Source: Tetraselmis striata (taxonomy: Eukaryota > Chlorophyta > Chlorodendrophyceae > Chlorodendrales > Chlorodendraceae). Taken from it: a stretch of DNA of 64,000 bases. The position numbers were made by a program, and so were the translations under genes. The notes under the pieces were generated by a model that searched no databases, had not been told where the DNA came from, and saw only the letters and a list, made by a program, of their open reading frames with translations. The DNA lies in NCBI GenBank assembly GCA_006384855.1, contig VCJN01000238.1, positions 62,001-126,000 on the forward strand, in the 5' to 3' direction. Positions 41,381 to 53,643 of this stretch are shown here, one piece after another. Numbering within the stretch: position 1 is the first letter of the stretch; the number at the start of each line of letters is the position of its first letter.

Positions 41381-43877
41381 TTGAGAAATATAGTGGAAAT
41401 ATAGTCGCTAGAGGTTCAAATTACACGGGGCTAAGTACGAAGAGTGTTACCCGACGTTACAAATTCCGCCGTACGCGGCTAGTACGCTACAGCCGTGTGC
41501 CTGAGTCCGTCCCTCGCCAATATATGACGCCCCGCGGCGCAGCGGGGTCTCCACCTTCTGCCTTTGCGCCAGCTTCCAGCTATAGCGCAACGGCATCGAG
41601 ACTCTTGCAGTCTCGCAAGGTGACATCAAACGATCTCACACGACGTTCGATGCCAGCCGCTCGCCGCGACTGCAATAACGACAACAAACCGTACTATGGG
41701 CAACTTACACACGGCTGCCTTACGACGTGTGCGATTCGGAGGCGGGGCGGTGGAGGCAACGCCGCGAGTTCGACGGCTGATACCGCTACTCCGCTAGCCT
41801 CACTGCAATGGTGCAGCGGATGTTGCTGCGAGTCGACGAGCTGGACTCCCGCACCTCTTAACACCATATATATCGACAACCACCGCCGCATAAACATATT
41901 CACGCGACGCCAGTCGACGGCCTCGAGGGGGACTACGAGGAGGAGGACCCTCCTCCGCCGGTTTATTTCCCTGCAAAATCTCCCGGCCACTACTACCCGG
42001 CGACTGGAACGATTACCTGCCGCGAGCATACGCCGAGTCTATGCCCCCCGTAGGACTCGCCACCCCCGGGCTGTAGTGGAGCCCACGCAACGACGAGTGG
42101 GACCGCTACCTCACCGACGAAAAGAAGCACGCGACGCGCGATGAGTACCGCTGCTGTGCTATGGAGTTTTTACCGCCTGCCCTCCGCGCACGCGGCGCTC
42201 ACGGACGCTGTGGCAAAGCTTCGCGCGAACAACGCCACCGCTTGTGACACCGCGGACACCGACGACCTGCTCCACTCCGCGATTCGCACGATCGCAACGT
42301 GCGGGCAGGCTGCTGAAGACAGGCTCGCCTACTTCCAGCGTTTCAAGTGCAAGAAGGCACTTAATTTTATATATACCAGCGAGGAGCGAGTCGCCGAGCG
42401 CCTCGTCTACTCCCGCTACTTCGACAGAGTTGGTTTTTCTCAAGCCACAGGAACCTGGTGCATGTTCTAGTCGGCACGTAAAAGCTGGCTGACCTGATCC
42501 GTATGTACAAGAAGCGCCAGGCGGCGAGCGCCCACCCCCCTCGCCCGCCCTCGACGGTTTTAGGCGACGGCGGCGCGCTTGGCGAGCATCAGTGCCGTGC
42601 AGTGCTTCTACGAGAGGGGCGCGGCTGGGATGATAAGCTAGCGAAAGTGCCGCAACTCCATAGATACCTCCCAGACATGTGGAGGCTATCGCAGCACGGA
42701 CTTTGGGCTTGGGTAGATTCCGATTTCGTGTGTATACTATATTGACACACGCGCAGTCGTCGTGCTCCAAGGCGCATCCTACCATATCACTTATTTACGA
42801 GGTGAGGCTATCAGTCTGTCTGTCTGTCGCAAAATTTCGGAACGGTTTCGCATAGATTTTACAGAATAACGGCGCCGACAGTCCTATACCGTCAATTGCT
42901 TCCACCTCGCAATTGCTGTAGTGGATGTTTCCTATTGCCTTTTCAGGTTATCAACTATTTCCATATCGCCTTTTGTAACTATAAAACAATAACAGTTGGT
43001 AACAAGGGTTTCGCTCCTTCACAATTAATGCCGCCATGATTAAAATAGGTTACCTATTTCACCGCCTGCGCCAATATGCATAGAAATCCCACGGTATTGT
43101 GGCTGCTGATGATATAAATGTATGAGTCAGTGAAGCATCACTGGCACATGCTGAGAAGCTACCTCGCGGACTGACGGTGCGGGTGGCCGCTACCCCGTAC
43201 CGGTACCCGCCCGTACCGCTACGAGTACCTGACCATCAGTGCTGCAGCAGCTAAACACTTGCTACCACGCTAACCGATAGGTCCATGTCCTGTAATTCAT
43301 AACACTCTCTCGCGACCACTGCAAACATGAATCGAAATTTCCGGTCACAACGCCGTTGATCCATTGGGGTCGATGCAAGTGAGGGCCATTGAAGTAGAAA
43401 TGGATACATGCATGGGCTCGCGAGATGGCCGAGTGAGTGGTGTCCGCGCAGCCCCATTCCTTTCCTGGAGGCGCTGACCTCCAATGCCTCCGGTGACATT
43501 GGGCCGCTAGATCAGGCTAGCCGCGTAATCCAGCGCGGAAGGGAACATATCCGGCAGCTACCCGTAAACGTGCACTGACGAAACTGCGCGCTCAGGCACT
43601 CAGCAGCATCCGGTAGAAGTGGTGTGTTCCAAACTTGCTTTTTCCTCCATTGCACACTTTTAACGTAATGCCCTGCTTAGAGACGCTAACTTGGGAGGTA
43701 GGCACTTGGGCAGTAAGGAGGTGTCGGGCGGGGGCTAAGGGGCCGGGCGGTTCTGCTGAGACGCTATCGAGTGCCAATGGGCACCAGCCATGCGCTCACA
43801 TTATTGTACGCAACTAAGGGGCCCTCAATCACAGTTGCACGGCCTACGAAAATTGGGAGACACGGAAGAGAGTGGCC
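41381..43877. other. Region without a secure gene
   Basis: The plus strand has coding-like pieces at about 41,810–42,140 (with a DYEEEDPPPP segment and DEWDRYLTDEKK) and 42,141–42,470 (a 109-codon frame containing HAALTDAVAKLR), in different frames and with stops between. They could be a decayed mobile-element protein, but no domain is recognised. From 42,780 to 43,100 the sequence is AT-rich. From 43,100 to 43,870 nothing is seen. Confidence 0.3.
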
Positions 43878-45481
43878 TCACGCCTGCATGAGCGCCGGAT
43901 TGCCGGCAGGCGGCTGCTCCGCGCTGCCCTCCCGCTTGCGCTCCTCGCCGTCAGGGGTGAAGGGGTGCCGGCAGTCAGCGCCCTTGGCGCCCTCCGCTGG
44001 CGGCGGCGGCCCCTGCCGCGCCTGCCGCTTTGGTTGCGGCCCCTCATCCTCGCTGTCCGACGAATCGCTGTCCGACGAGTCGCTGCTGCTGCTGCTGCTG
44101 CTGCTGGAGGAAGAGGAGGAGGAGGAGCTGCTGCTGCTGCTGCTGCCGGCCGTCTCGCCGGCGGCGGTGATGTCTGCGGCAATGGCGGCCAGCTCGGGGC
44201 GCAGCGTCACCAGCGCCGCCAGCCACTTGGCACTCATCTTGGGGCGCCCCTTGCGGGCATGGCGCCACACGTCGGGGAAGTTGCTGGCGGCGCAGTAGTT
44301 GTGTGTGACGGCGATGGTGAGGTCCAGGTTGAGCACGGCGTGCCACCAGCCGTGCGGCACAAACATGGTCTCGCCGGGACGCTGCACGCAGTCGATGGGG
44401 CGCGGGCCCGGCCAGTCCGGGGCAAGCGTGCGCGGGTACACGGCAGCAAACCACGCCGCGCCCTCGCGCTCCACGCCCTTGGGCAGCAGCAGCTCGCGCG
44501 GTGTGCCAGGCGGGAAGAGCGCCCACCGCTTGTGGCCCGCCAGCAGCGCATTCCAGGCATTGGTGGCCAGCGGGTCGATGTGCAGGCCGCTGCCGCTGCG
44601 GGGCGGCCCGATCACCAGCCAGCGGTACGGCGGGCGGCGCCGCTCGCCGGCGTGGCGGAACAGGTCATCCGCCGCGAACCAGGGCGGCACGGTGTAGTCC
44701 TCGCGCATGGCGCCCGCTGGCCCTCGCTCCAGGCTGCCGTCGAAGATGTACAGCGGCGAGTCGTCTGTGTCCGCGAGGCCCGGCGTGGACAGATAGTGCA
44801 TGAAGTCCCGCATCTTCAGCCGCACCGGGTAGCCCTCGTCGTCGCTGCCCACCTTGAACCTGCGCGGGCGGTGGGTGAGATACAAGCAGGGGCCACCCGT
44901 GCGTGTGGAGCTGATGAGGGCCCTCGCCGTGCCCCACCTCCCCAGCTGCTCCACTCCAATCCCCCTCGCCGCCACACTCATAGCCCGCTACCCAGTGCCA
45001 AAGCATCCATAAGAATGCCCACCCTGGGGCACAGCCCATTGGCTGTAGCACGCAGCCGCCAAGGCACCCAGCAGTCCGCACACCCTGATACGGGGGGGGG
45101 GGGGGGGGGGGGGCTGGGGCGGGGCGGGGGGGACCTGTGTTTGGGGTAGGTCTTTGCTAGGGTGCGCAGGTCCCAGGTCTGGTGGGCGGGCCAGCCGTCG
45201 GTGGCGTGAGTGACGACGCAGGGCTGCCGCGGCGCCTCGAAGCGAGCCACGAACTCCTCGCGAGACATGGTGCGGCAGTCCACGCGCGGGAGCTCATCGC
45301 GCAGGTCCTCCGTGGACAGCAGGGCGGGATTGGCCGCGTAGCGCCGCCGCGTCCAGTCGCCGCCGCTAACAGACAGCTCGCTGCGCACCTCGCGCTTGGC
45401 GGCGCGGATCCGCTTCTCGCGCCGCGCGGCCGCCTCCGGCGAGAAGGCGTCCCCGCCGCCACCCGCCGCCGCATCTGCCAT
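43878..45481 (-). CDS. JMJD6: JMJD6-like JmjC-domain oxygenase
   Basis: Two exons, 45481–45135 and 44859–43878, join in phase 2 (an Arg codon) and give 442 residues. JmjC enzymes of this family use Fe(II) and 2-oxoglutarate to hydroxylate lysines, or by some reports demethylate arginines, on splicing factors and histones in the nucleus. The iron-binding triad fits as HID in GSGLHIDPLATNAWNALL and His in FVPHGWWHAVLNLD. HKRWALFPPGTPRELL and TIAVTHNYC match the JMJD6 pattern closely. The C-terminus carries a long run of Ser (about 44,070–44,145) followed by Asp/Ser and basic residues. Human JMJD6 also has a poly-Ser tail. The intron starts GTCCCCCCC. The start at MADAAAGGGGD is the first Met after a G-run. 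Confidence 0.88.
44075..44145 (-). repeat. Trinucleotide repeat encoding poly-Ser
   Basis: On the plus strand (GCT)n interrupted by GAG/GAA codons; on the coding strand mostly AGC and TCC, giving about 20 Ser. It makes long false frames (poly-Leu, poly-Glu) on the opposite strand. Confidence 0.85.
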
Positions 45482-45542
45482 GTTTCGGGCGGCCCCAATG
45501 TGACACGGGTGGCGCTTCCTGAGGGGTTCCGCGCAGGTGGGT

Positions 45543-45573
<31 letters not shown>

Positions 45574-47017
45574 ACGTGCCGTCAGGAGACGCACCGGCGG
45601 GGTTGAAACCCGCGACTGTGACACTCAGCATCGCAGCCGCGGCTACTTACCATTCGAGTATTATGACCGACAAAAGGAAATACAGTAGTCGCTAGTGGGT
45701 CGCTATAGGTAATAAATAAGGATTAATCCCCGCAGATTGATATGTTCACATCAAATTGTAAACGCCCCGCCACCGGCCGACTACCGGACAAAATTATGTT
45801 CAGGGAAGAGCCAACGTCAACGTACGCTGGTAGCATAGCGACTACAGGTGCATTAGAAACAAGAAGTTCGTAAGGTGACTGGGCGGTACTCAGCCATGTG
45901 CTCACCCCGTGCACCGGGGCGGTATGGTCGTAATTGGGTGGATAAAATAGAGTATGTTCGCAATACCGGCCACATGGGTTAGGAGTGGCCGGGGTTCTTG
46001 GGGTAGCTGGCCGCGTGGTTGCGTCGGGGGAACGCGCGGCCATTACTGGTGCGAGCTGCCGGATGGGTGAGCTGTCTCGCCGTCTGTCTCCCACTCGCTT
46101 CCAAAGTCGCGAGTGCCAGAGAGGCGGGGCTTGCTCCTACATACTGCGGGTACAAGCGGTGCCGCCGGAGCGGCTGGCTGCGACCCCGGGGTTGCTTCGT
46201 CTGCCTTGCCCTTACCCTTCGGCAGGGGCTCTGGGGGGGGGGGGGGGGGGGGGGGTTGCTCGAGCTGCTGAGTCGGGAGATTTCGGCCGCGAGTGCGGGT
46301 TGACTTTCGGGAGGACTGCTCGAGCATCTCGGTGGTCTCGGTGGTGAGGTGTTGGATCTCTACCACCCGTTCAACGAGGCCGCCATGTGTGCCTTCGCGG
46401 AACGAGCGATGGGATAGAATGTGCTGGCGGGGCGGGGGCCGGGGGCTGGCCCCAATGCCGTTCCACTCGTCGAAACGGGGTCCGCCTAACCGCGCTTAAC
46501 GACTATTAGGCGCGAGTAGTCCCATGTATATATCGCGCATAATGCCCGCCTAATGCCCGCCTAACATACCTGGCGGGAAGGATGAGTACGGCAGCGGAGC
46601 CTTGCATCCAAGTATTATATAGCGACTAGCGGGTACTTGGTAGTCACGAGTGCACAAAGTACGACAATCGACGCTGATGATCAAGGGCTGCGACGGCAGT
46701 AGCGCGACCACTCGTTATCACGTGTTCGAGCCCAGGGGGAGTGTCGTCGGGCTGGGAGGTCGGCATGTGCTGCTGGGGTCCCTGACGGTGGCGGTTGGGC
46801 TGGGCCGGACGATGACGGCGCCGGCGCCGGCGCCTGAGCTGGCGCGGCCTTTTGATCTCCCCGCTCCTCGACGTCAGCGTTTTGCGCGCTCGATTCTCCG
46901 TTCGGTCAGTGGTCCGGGTGCCACATATAAGACTGTGATGGTGGGCGGTCAGTTGCAAGGTGAGGGTGCATGTAGATCGGCCGTCGTTCGGCTGGGTGGG
47001 GGGGGGGGGGGGGGGGG
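45482..47017. other. Upstream of the JMJD6-like gene; G-runs, no secure gene
   Basis: G-runs lie at 45,543–45,570, 46,233–46,255 and 46,996–47,017. A minus-strand frame at 46,366–46,043 has a charged, Pro/Ala-rich translation with no known domain. The first G-run may fall in the 5' untranslated region of the JMJD6-like gene. Confidence 0.3.
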
Positions 47018-47216
47018 TCTTCCGAGCCTTCTTGCGTAGGCCCCGCGCCGTGCGACGGAGGTGGTTGTGGCCGGCGTTGCCGCCGAGCTCACCTGCCTCG
47101 CGGACCATTTGGCTGAAGGGGCTTACATGTAGCTCCGAGGGATCGAACTCGGACTGTTTGAGGTAGGTTGCAGCTTGCACTAACGGCCGAGCAGCTACGA
47201 GTCTAACAATTTCGGG
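47018..47216 (-). CDS. Isolated exon-like open segment, unknown
   Basis: Between two G-runs the minus strand reads a regular, protein-like stretch of about 65 residues (LVQAATYLKQSEFDPSELHV, then a very basic end GLRKKARK). No acceptor/donor pair fits well at both ends and no family is recognised. It may be a fragment of a mobile-element gag protein. Confidence 0.2.
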
Positions 47217-47254
47217 GGGGGGGGGGGGGGGGGGGGGGGGGAGGGGGGGGGGGG
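47215..47254. repeat. G-run, about 40 bases with one interruption
   Basis: The longest homopolymer-type tract in the window. Confidence 0.9.
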
Positions 47255-47354
47255 CTCGCACTACGTTACGGGTTACCGCAAGAAGTGATGTATGTGGCCA
47301 TCCGGCCCCGACTACACCTTGTGCCCATATGTCGCTTATGCGGACTACTGAGCA

Positions 47355-47700
47355 CGCAGCTTATTATTCGGCGCCATCGGGCCGCCGCTGCTCATTGTGC
47401 CCGTGTAGTTGCTTCCGCAGCCCGGGCACGCAACTACTAATCGTCCAGCATCGTCGGGCCCTCAGTGTACATTGTGCCCCGGTTGATTTCGCGGCCCGGG
47501 CACGCAGTTTGTTATAGGCGCCATCAGACCGCCACTGCACCATGTGCCCCGGTCGCTTCCGTGTCCCGGGCACGCAGTTGTTCGGCGCCATCGGGGCGTC
47601 ACTGCGCCTTGTGCCCCGGTTGCTTTCGTCGGAGCCCCGGGCATGCGGCTAGTCGGCGACATTATATCGGGCCGTCGCTGCACGCTTGCCTCCGTCGTCG
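47355..47700. repeat. Tandem repeat, about 71-bp unit, 4 to 5 copies
   Basis: The word CCCGGGCAC(or T) recurs at 47,421, 47,494, 47,565 and 47,635, spaced 73, 71 and 70 bases. Between them each unit has a CGGCGCCATCGGGCCG-like block and a TTGTGCCCCGGTTGCTT-like block. Units are diverged. Confidence 0.75.
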
Positions 47701-50029
47701 GGGCTTCCCCTACTGCAGCTTCACCTAGCTTGCTACATACTACATCGTCCGCTTCCCCTCGCCCGCCCTTCGCACGCCCCGCCGTGCGACGGTAGCTAGC
47801 TAGCAGTTTTTTTCTTTGGGGCGGTCGCTATACTCTCCCACCCGGTGGCCGCCCGGCGGCGCCGGGCCCCAAAATATGTAGCCTCGGCAATGTGTATGCG
47901 CCCCCTCCCTTCCTTGAAATATGTTTACTACTAGTAGTTGGGCTCTCCTCTTCCCTTGTCCTCTCAGCAGGCGCGGTACGGCACCAGTATGGTGCTAGTA
48001 TGTCCACGTGGCGTGCCCGTACCGCATGAGGTGTTGCATCGACTCAGCAGCCCCTCAGCAATTTCATCGTCAAGCGGAAGTTGCCGTAAGCATTTACGGC
48101 ACCCCCCGCGCGTGGTTCCCGACGCAGCCATCCGGGTACCGCTTCTCCCGCATGCCGCCTCGTCGTGTGCTTAAAAGCACTAGGGGCTTCGTCGTGTGCT
48201 TAAAAGCACCATGGGGTCGAGCCGCAACAGCCACACCCACCCTCCCCTCACTTCGTTCATTTTTTGCGGGTTTGCCTCTTAGTAGGCTTTTTCCCGGCCC
48301 CTCCGAAAAGCATGTAATGAAGCCAAAGCACCTTATTTTCGGTAATGTGCATGCGCCCCCTCCCTGGAAACCCGGTACTGTACCGACTGGTATGAACTAA
48401 ACGGGTGGTGCTGAATAATCACTGAATGAATAATATGGTGTTGTCATTCCATTGAAATTTGTCTGTTCAAGCGGGGTATCACATGACAACCATTGTATAG
48501 GGAATGTCCGGGTATGCTTCAAAACCTCGTTCTCTCGATGGAATGACAGCGTTTATGGCGTGATCCCCATCAACAACGATTGTCAGGTAGGAGTTATTAT
48601 TATTCGCCAATGAAACTCCTACGATAAAGAAATCGCACAGATTCTTCCGGATTACCCGACATGTATAAAAACGGTCACCGCGCGCCCGCCTAAGAAGTTA
48701 TCGTTCGTCGGTGGTGTCATTTCCCCCCCTATGAATGTCGGAGAAACGTTGTAGGAGTTCATTCCTCCAACCGGACCCCCCTTCCAATGTAGGAGCGTAT
48801 TTCCTCCAATATGGAAGCCAACATGTGACGCCATCAATGGCGGGTGATCGCCCCATGCATGCCCCTCCCCCGGCGGCTTGATACCTCCGCTAACTACTCA
48901 TGTGCGTCGCGGCTGTGCGCGTTCAAGGCGCCTTATTGTTGGGCAGCGTGAAGGCGGGTTGGGCGCGTCGCGCTGGCGGCCTTGCGGGCTGCCCTCGCCG
49001 TTGGGGGAGGCCGGTTGGGCTCGTGCGGCTTTGTTCGGCTCCTGGGCGGCCACGGGACCCATGGGGCTGAGAGTGCGGGGCTCCGGGCTGTGCCCCGACC
49101 TCTGCGGTTTGCTTGCCGTGGGGAGTTAGGGCTTAGCTGCCGGCGAGCCGGCCATCCCTTCAAGCACGAGCACTCGATGCAGCTGCGCACCGCTCATGCC
49201 GCTGGGCCCGGCATGCATGTCTCTAGACGGGAGCTGTTGGGTACGGTTACGACGATGTGTGGCTGGAGGAGGAGCCCGCACATGACGAATTGCGCGTTCG
49301 AGGCGTATTGCGCGTCCCTCGCGCTCGTTTCATTTGCGAATCATCTTGGGGTGCTGGACCATCGGAGAAAGGCCCGGTTTTATCGGCGGGTGCTGCGGTT
49401 TCTACAATGGGCGGGCGCACATACCGCGCGCGTGTTTCATTGACGAATGATAACTTCCGCCTTAGGTCCAAGTTCTACGTTACATAATGCGTTATGCGTT
49501 TTGCCAAAATACCGGGCCGTGGTCGCGCCACGTCAGGATTTCTAGTATGGCGCCGTCACTCGCCCGGGTGCCTCGGGTGTATCTATGAATAGCGTGACGG
49601 ATATTTGTTTCGGGGGGCGGCACTTCATACCAGACTAAAGAAAACTAAAGCGCGCCCTTAGAACATTCGTTACGCTTTATGACACATCGCTCCGCGGCCG
49701 GCCAGCGATTTTCATGGTCACTCGAATCTACCGCCGCCGCCGCAACATCGCGCCACCGTTTGCCGTTGGGTATCACACCACGGCTCACTGTTGGTAGACC
49801 ACCGCAAAAAACCGGATAGGCACCGGGCTGTCATCCCGGAGATGGCGGCCGCCTATGGGGAAGTGGCGGCGCGGCTGGCGCTGCGGCGTTTCTACTTCTC
49901 TCAGGAACGTACGTGGTATGGGTAGTGTTGTTGTATCCTCGCTACGTTCCTCACGTACCTCCATCGGTGGTTCGCGTGCGCCAAGACGTCGAGCTCACTG
50001 AAAGGGTACTGGGTGGGGGTTGTCAGGGC

Positions 50030-50089
<60 letters not shown>

Positions 50090-51610
50090 AAATTGCTTTG
50101 AGCATCTATGCGATTGGGAATGTACGGATGCACGGTTGGGCGGCTTGCCGCCAATTCGGGCAGCTTCGTCACGCGTCACGCGGAGTTGTGACGAGTCGCA
50201 TAACGCATAGCCGACAGTTTTTATGCTAGAACGACGTAACGGAATCACAACCAATGGGGACGCAGCACCGTGGACACGTGACGCGATATACACGGACCTT
50301 ATATACTCGCGTAATGCATAACGCGTGATATGACGTATAACTTGACCGAGGATAGCCTCAGGATACAATAAGCCGCAAGGCTGACGCTTGACGACGAGAA
50401 TACTGCGACTTGGTTGGCTACGAGCTTTTGCGCTATTCCGTTTTATTAGCGTGGAGAGGATAGAAGACGCTCGATTGTGACGCGTCACGCGTCACGCCCG
50501 CCGCAGGCGCCGCCCACGTGTCACGACAGGCGGCAATCGCTACATCCCGCGGCGCCGATACCCGTAGCATACAGTTTCAAAATCCTCACCCAATATCAGC
50601 CGGCGATCCCGTCTTGGGTGCACCACTACCGCGCCTGGCAATCTGCCGTCTTTGAGTGCTATATCCGATCGTCATGACATTTACCAACGGCGGTCGGCAG
50701 TGGAGGGGCGCGCGTCGGCCTCCGTGAGCATTGTACGGGCGTGGAAACCTCGTCAACCCACGGTGGTGATCCATGCGTGCCGCCATGCATGGTGCCGCCA
50801 TGGTTTCGACATATCGCTTCCGGGACGGTGGCGGTGGCGGTGGCGGCGGAGCTGACGGAGTGGCACTCGAAAACTGTGCCGGCCGCCCGATCACCGGCGT
50901 CACCCGTCACTCTTTTTGGGAGAATTCGAAACCAAATCCTCCCAAAAAGAGTATCAGTGTGGGTTTGTGATATGTATCCGTCATTCGGGGAAGTGACGCT
51001 GTGGTGGGCCGCCCGATAGTGACGTGGTACTCTCCGGTCGAGTATTTAGCGTCACGCGTCACCCTTGCTTGCGTCTTTTATCTTGAGGCCCTAGTAGTCG
51101 GTCCGGTCGCCGCATCATGTATCTTCAATAGGCAGTCCGCTAGCTAGGCGCAGGCCGCGGGCGGCAGCCCATATTTCGCTCGTCTCGGCTGCTCGGGCGG
51201 GTCAATCTAGCCATCTCCACCGCATCCGATCGCCAATGCGGTCTTCACATGCCGCAGGTCCAGCCGACGTTGCCTCTGCCATCTAAGTGACGCTACGGTG
51301 TTAGGTTGTTTGGGGTGAGTCGGGCCACCCTAGCCTCACGCGCTGCGCGGGCGGGCATGATTAGTCCGCAATCGCTCTGCGCATTTGATGATATGGGAGG
51401 ACGATTACTCACGATTACTTGCAAAGCGTGTCCGCACATGCGAAGGGCGTTCATGCGCGACCTTCCCGGAGTCAGAAGACGCCGTGTACAATGATACATA
51501 TGGCAACCCCGGCCCGACTCCAATGCCCCGCGATCTTGAGTGCGGGGTAGCCCGCCGCTCCCGTACGTAGATGATGGAGCAGAACAAAATATGCCATAGC
51601 TCGCCCTCAT
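47701..51610. other. Long repeat-rich region, no secure gene
   Basis: Items seen: a direct repeat pair around GGTAATGTGCATGCGCCCCC (about 47,888 and 48,341), a 28-bp tandem pair CGTCGTGTGCTTAAAAGCAC near 48,150–48,208, a (TG)n tract at 50,032–50,087, and scattered CGTCACGCGTCACGC words near 50,168, 50,480 and 51,050. Open segments at 49,257–49,487 and 48,982–49,443 have no recognisable domain. Confidence 0.35.
50032..50087. repeat. (TG)n microsatellite
   Basis: About 28 uninterrupted TG units. Confidence 0.95.
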
Positions 51611-51628
51611 TCAGGACCTGGCAATTTT

Positions 51629-53643
51629 GTGGCGTTCTGCTGCGATGTTGGGCGACACAACGTCACTCGCGCGGACAAGCACCGGAGGACGGAGGTGAAG
51701 CCCGTGTTTCAAGCTGTACATGTAGGTGGTGGCTTCAAAACCCATATCAAGAAGAACATTTGGAATGTGCACTCTAATACTTTCAGCTTGCGTGGCCAAA
51801 GCGCGCAGCAGATCGCATCGGAAGACCTATATATGGTGCTGCCGGAATTGCTATCAGAGCTCAGACCACACGAATTTTGGGCGGCGGTGGTCCAAGTCTT
51901 GGAATAACGCAAAGGGAGATAGGGCGTTTCCCGTTGGGGATGGTAGCACGTCGTACACTCGCCAAAAGGAGCTTGCGTTTCACAAGCGAGTGGTTGAGGA
52001 GAGCTTGCAAGCAAACGAACAGCTCGACAAGAAAGTCAAGGTTGTGGAGGAATCTTATAGACCGCTTGCTTTGATTTTGAGCTCTCGGGTGCCTTGTGGA
52101 CCAGCCAGCGGACTTCTTGCAAGCACATAGAAGCACGCCACCACCCTCTGGCCAAGTAGATGCGGCCGAAGCGTCCGCTGAGCCATACATCGAGATACTG
52201 GCAACACAACAAGCAACACCGTCACAGAGGCCACGGCCGCCAGCGTTGACCGGCCGCTCATGTTATTGTTGCCGCATGCCGGTTTGATGAATGGTAGTGA
52301 TGACCCAGCCTGTGCCACAAAATTGGACAAAACATAGAAGCCAGACCGTTTCACTGATGACATGTCCGGGGCCGACTTGTTTGAATCCACCAAGATGGTG
52401 TGTAAGCGCATGCTCCGCCAGTATCAGCGTAACTTGATGGATCATGCGACTGGTACATTGTGCGCTAACTTTCCCGCGAGGCTCGCCAGTTTTTGGGACC
52501 ATGTCGAGGGGATGGATGTTATGAGACGTTATGGACACTTGACTAGCAAGGTTTGCGCACACCAATTCAAGTACTGCGCCGATGGTGTGCCTCAGTGGAC
52601 CGCTTTCGAGTATCGCAGCACGCACGCATGGTCCATGGGGTTACGAGAGCACGCAAACCTGCATGAGGCCGTAAAAGAGGGCATTGACGGAGCTCGGCAT
52701 GCCATTCCGTTGGGCGCGGCGGCATACGCAGACGCCAGCGCGCGAGGATGGGCCGCATGGGTGTGAGCTGGCATCCATTCTTGGATGAATTCTATGACGT
52801 GTATCTCGGGATTGCATATGTTTCATCTGTGTGGATTGAGCGCAGGTTATCCAAGCAGAAGCGCCAGATTGGCGGCTTGAGCTGCATGAACTCGGGGCGT
52901 GTGAACTTCAGGATGTACAAGTACAACGACATGGCACCGCCTTGTACCAAGGCAGAGTGGAAGGGCATCCTGAAGGAACTGCAACGGGATACGTCGTCCG
53001 GCGCTCTGCCAAAGCTGCTGACAGGGTGCCTGATTGTCACGGTTTCATCGCTACCTTTGAGAGCCAATATGCGCAGGAAATATTAGCGATACATGTGTTG
53101 AAATGCTACTGGGTAAATAATGTACTTTGGTGTTTCATACGTGATGTTGTTGTTGTATGCTATAGATGCGTGAGCGCCAAGCATTCAACGAGGCTCACAG
53201 GCTGCGAAGGAAGAAGAACCAACAAGACACTAGTGCTGTTGTTTTACGAGAGCATGCCATTGAAGGCACGGCGCAAACGCATCTTTGCCATGCTAAAGCG
53301 GCACACAGCTGCTCAGGCGCGGTGGTTGCTTGCACAACTAGATGCTCTTACGATCCGCACCAAGCGGGACAAGGAGAATTTGAAGCGCTATCTAGTGAAC
53401 ACTGCGGAGATCGATGAGGCGCGCATCGGAGCACTAGCCTCGCTCGCCTTGGCACCTGCGAGCGCTGAGGATGTTCGTCGCTACCATGGCGGAATGGGAA
53501 AACATGCTATTGGCACAGAATGGCCACTGACAGCAATCCGTGTTGCAGACGTGGCCGATGGAGAAGCGCGTGAAGCGTGTCACAACCCTTGTGCTCAAGG
53601 AGCCCCAACTCGTGAAGCTGGCCGCCAAGTTGTGTCCCACTAA
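51629..53643 (+). pseudogene. Coding-like region of unknown function, broken across frames
   Basis: Successive plus-strand segments in shifting frames look like real protein. 51,629–51,907 has IWNVHSNTFSLRGQSAQQIA; 51,900–52,130 is helical (KRVVEESLQANEQLDKKVKV); 52,362–52,766 has a Met start and 134 codons; 52,748–53,086 contains FLDEFYDVYLGIAYVSSVWI; and 53,166–53,620 contains a very basic stretch (KARRKRIFAMLKRH) and DKENLKRYLVNTAEIDEAR. A possible short intron lies at 53,112–53,164 (GTAAAT to ATAG). No domain is recognised. It could be a decayed transposon gene or a diverged intron-containing gene. Confidence 0.35.

Noticed and set aside
41374..42144. 256-codon plus-strand frame
   Set aside because: Composition is Arg/Thr/Ser-rich and random-looking; other frames of the same DNA look more like protein.
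43872..45149. Plus-strand open frame of 425 codons
   Set aside because: Opposite-strand shadow of the JMJD6-like gene, caused by high GC content; it even runs through the intron and its G-run.
46644..47261. 205-codon minus-strand frame
   Set aside because: It is interrupted by poly-Pro from C-runs and changes character along its length; only the segment 47,018–47,216 looks protein-like.
47355..47700. CRISPR array
   Set aside because: The regularly spaced CCCGGGCAC words sit in a diverged 71-bp tandem repeat; spacers resemble one another, no cas genes are present and the genome is eukaryotic.
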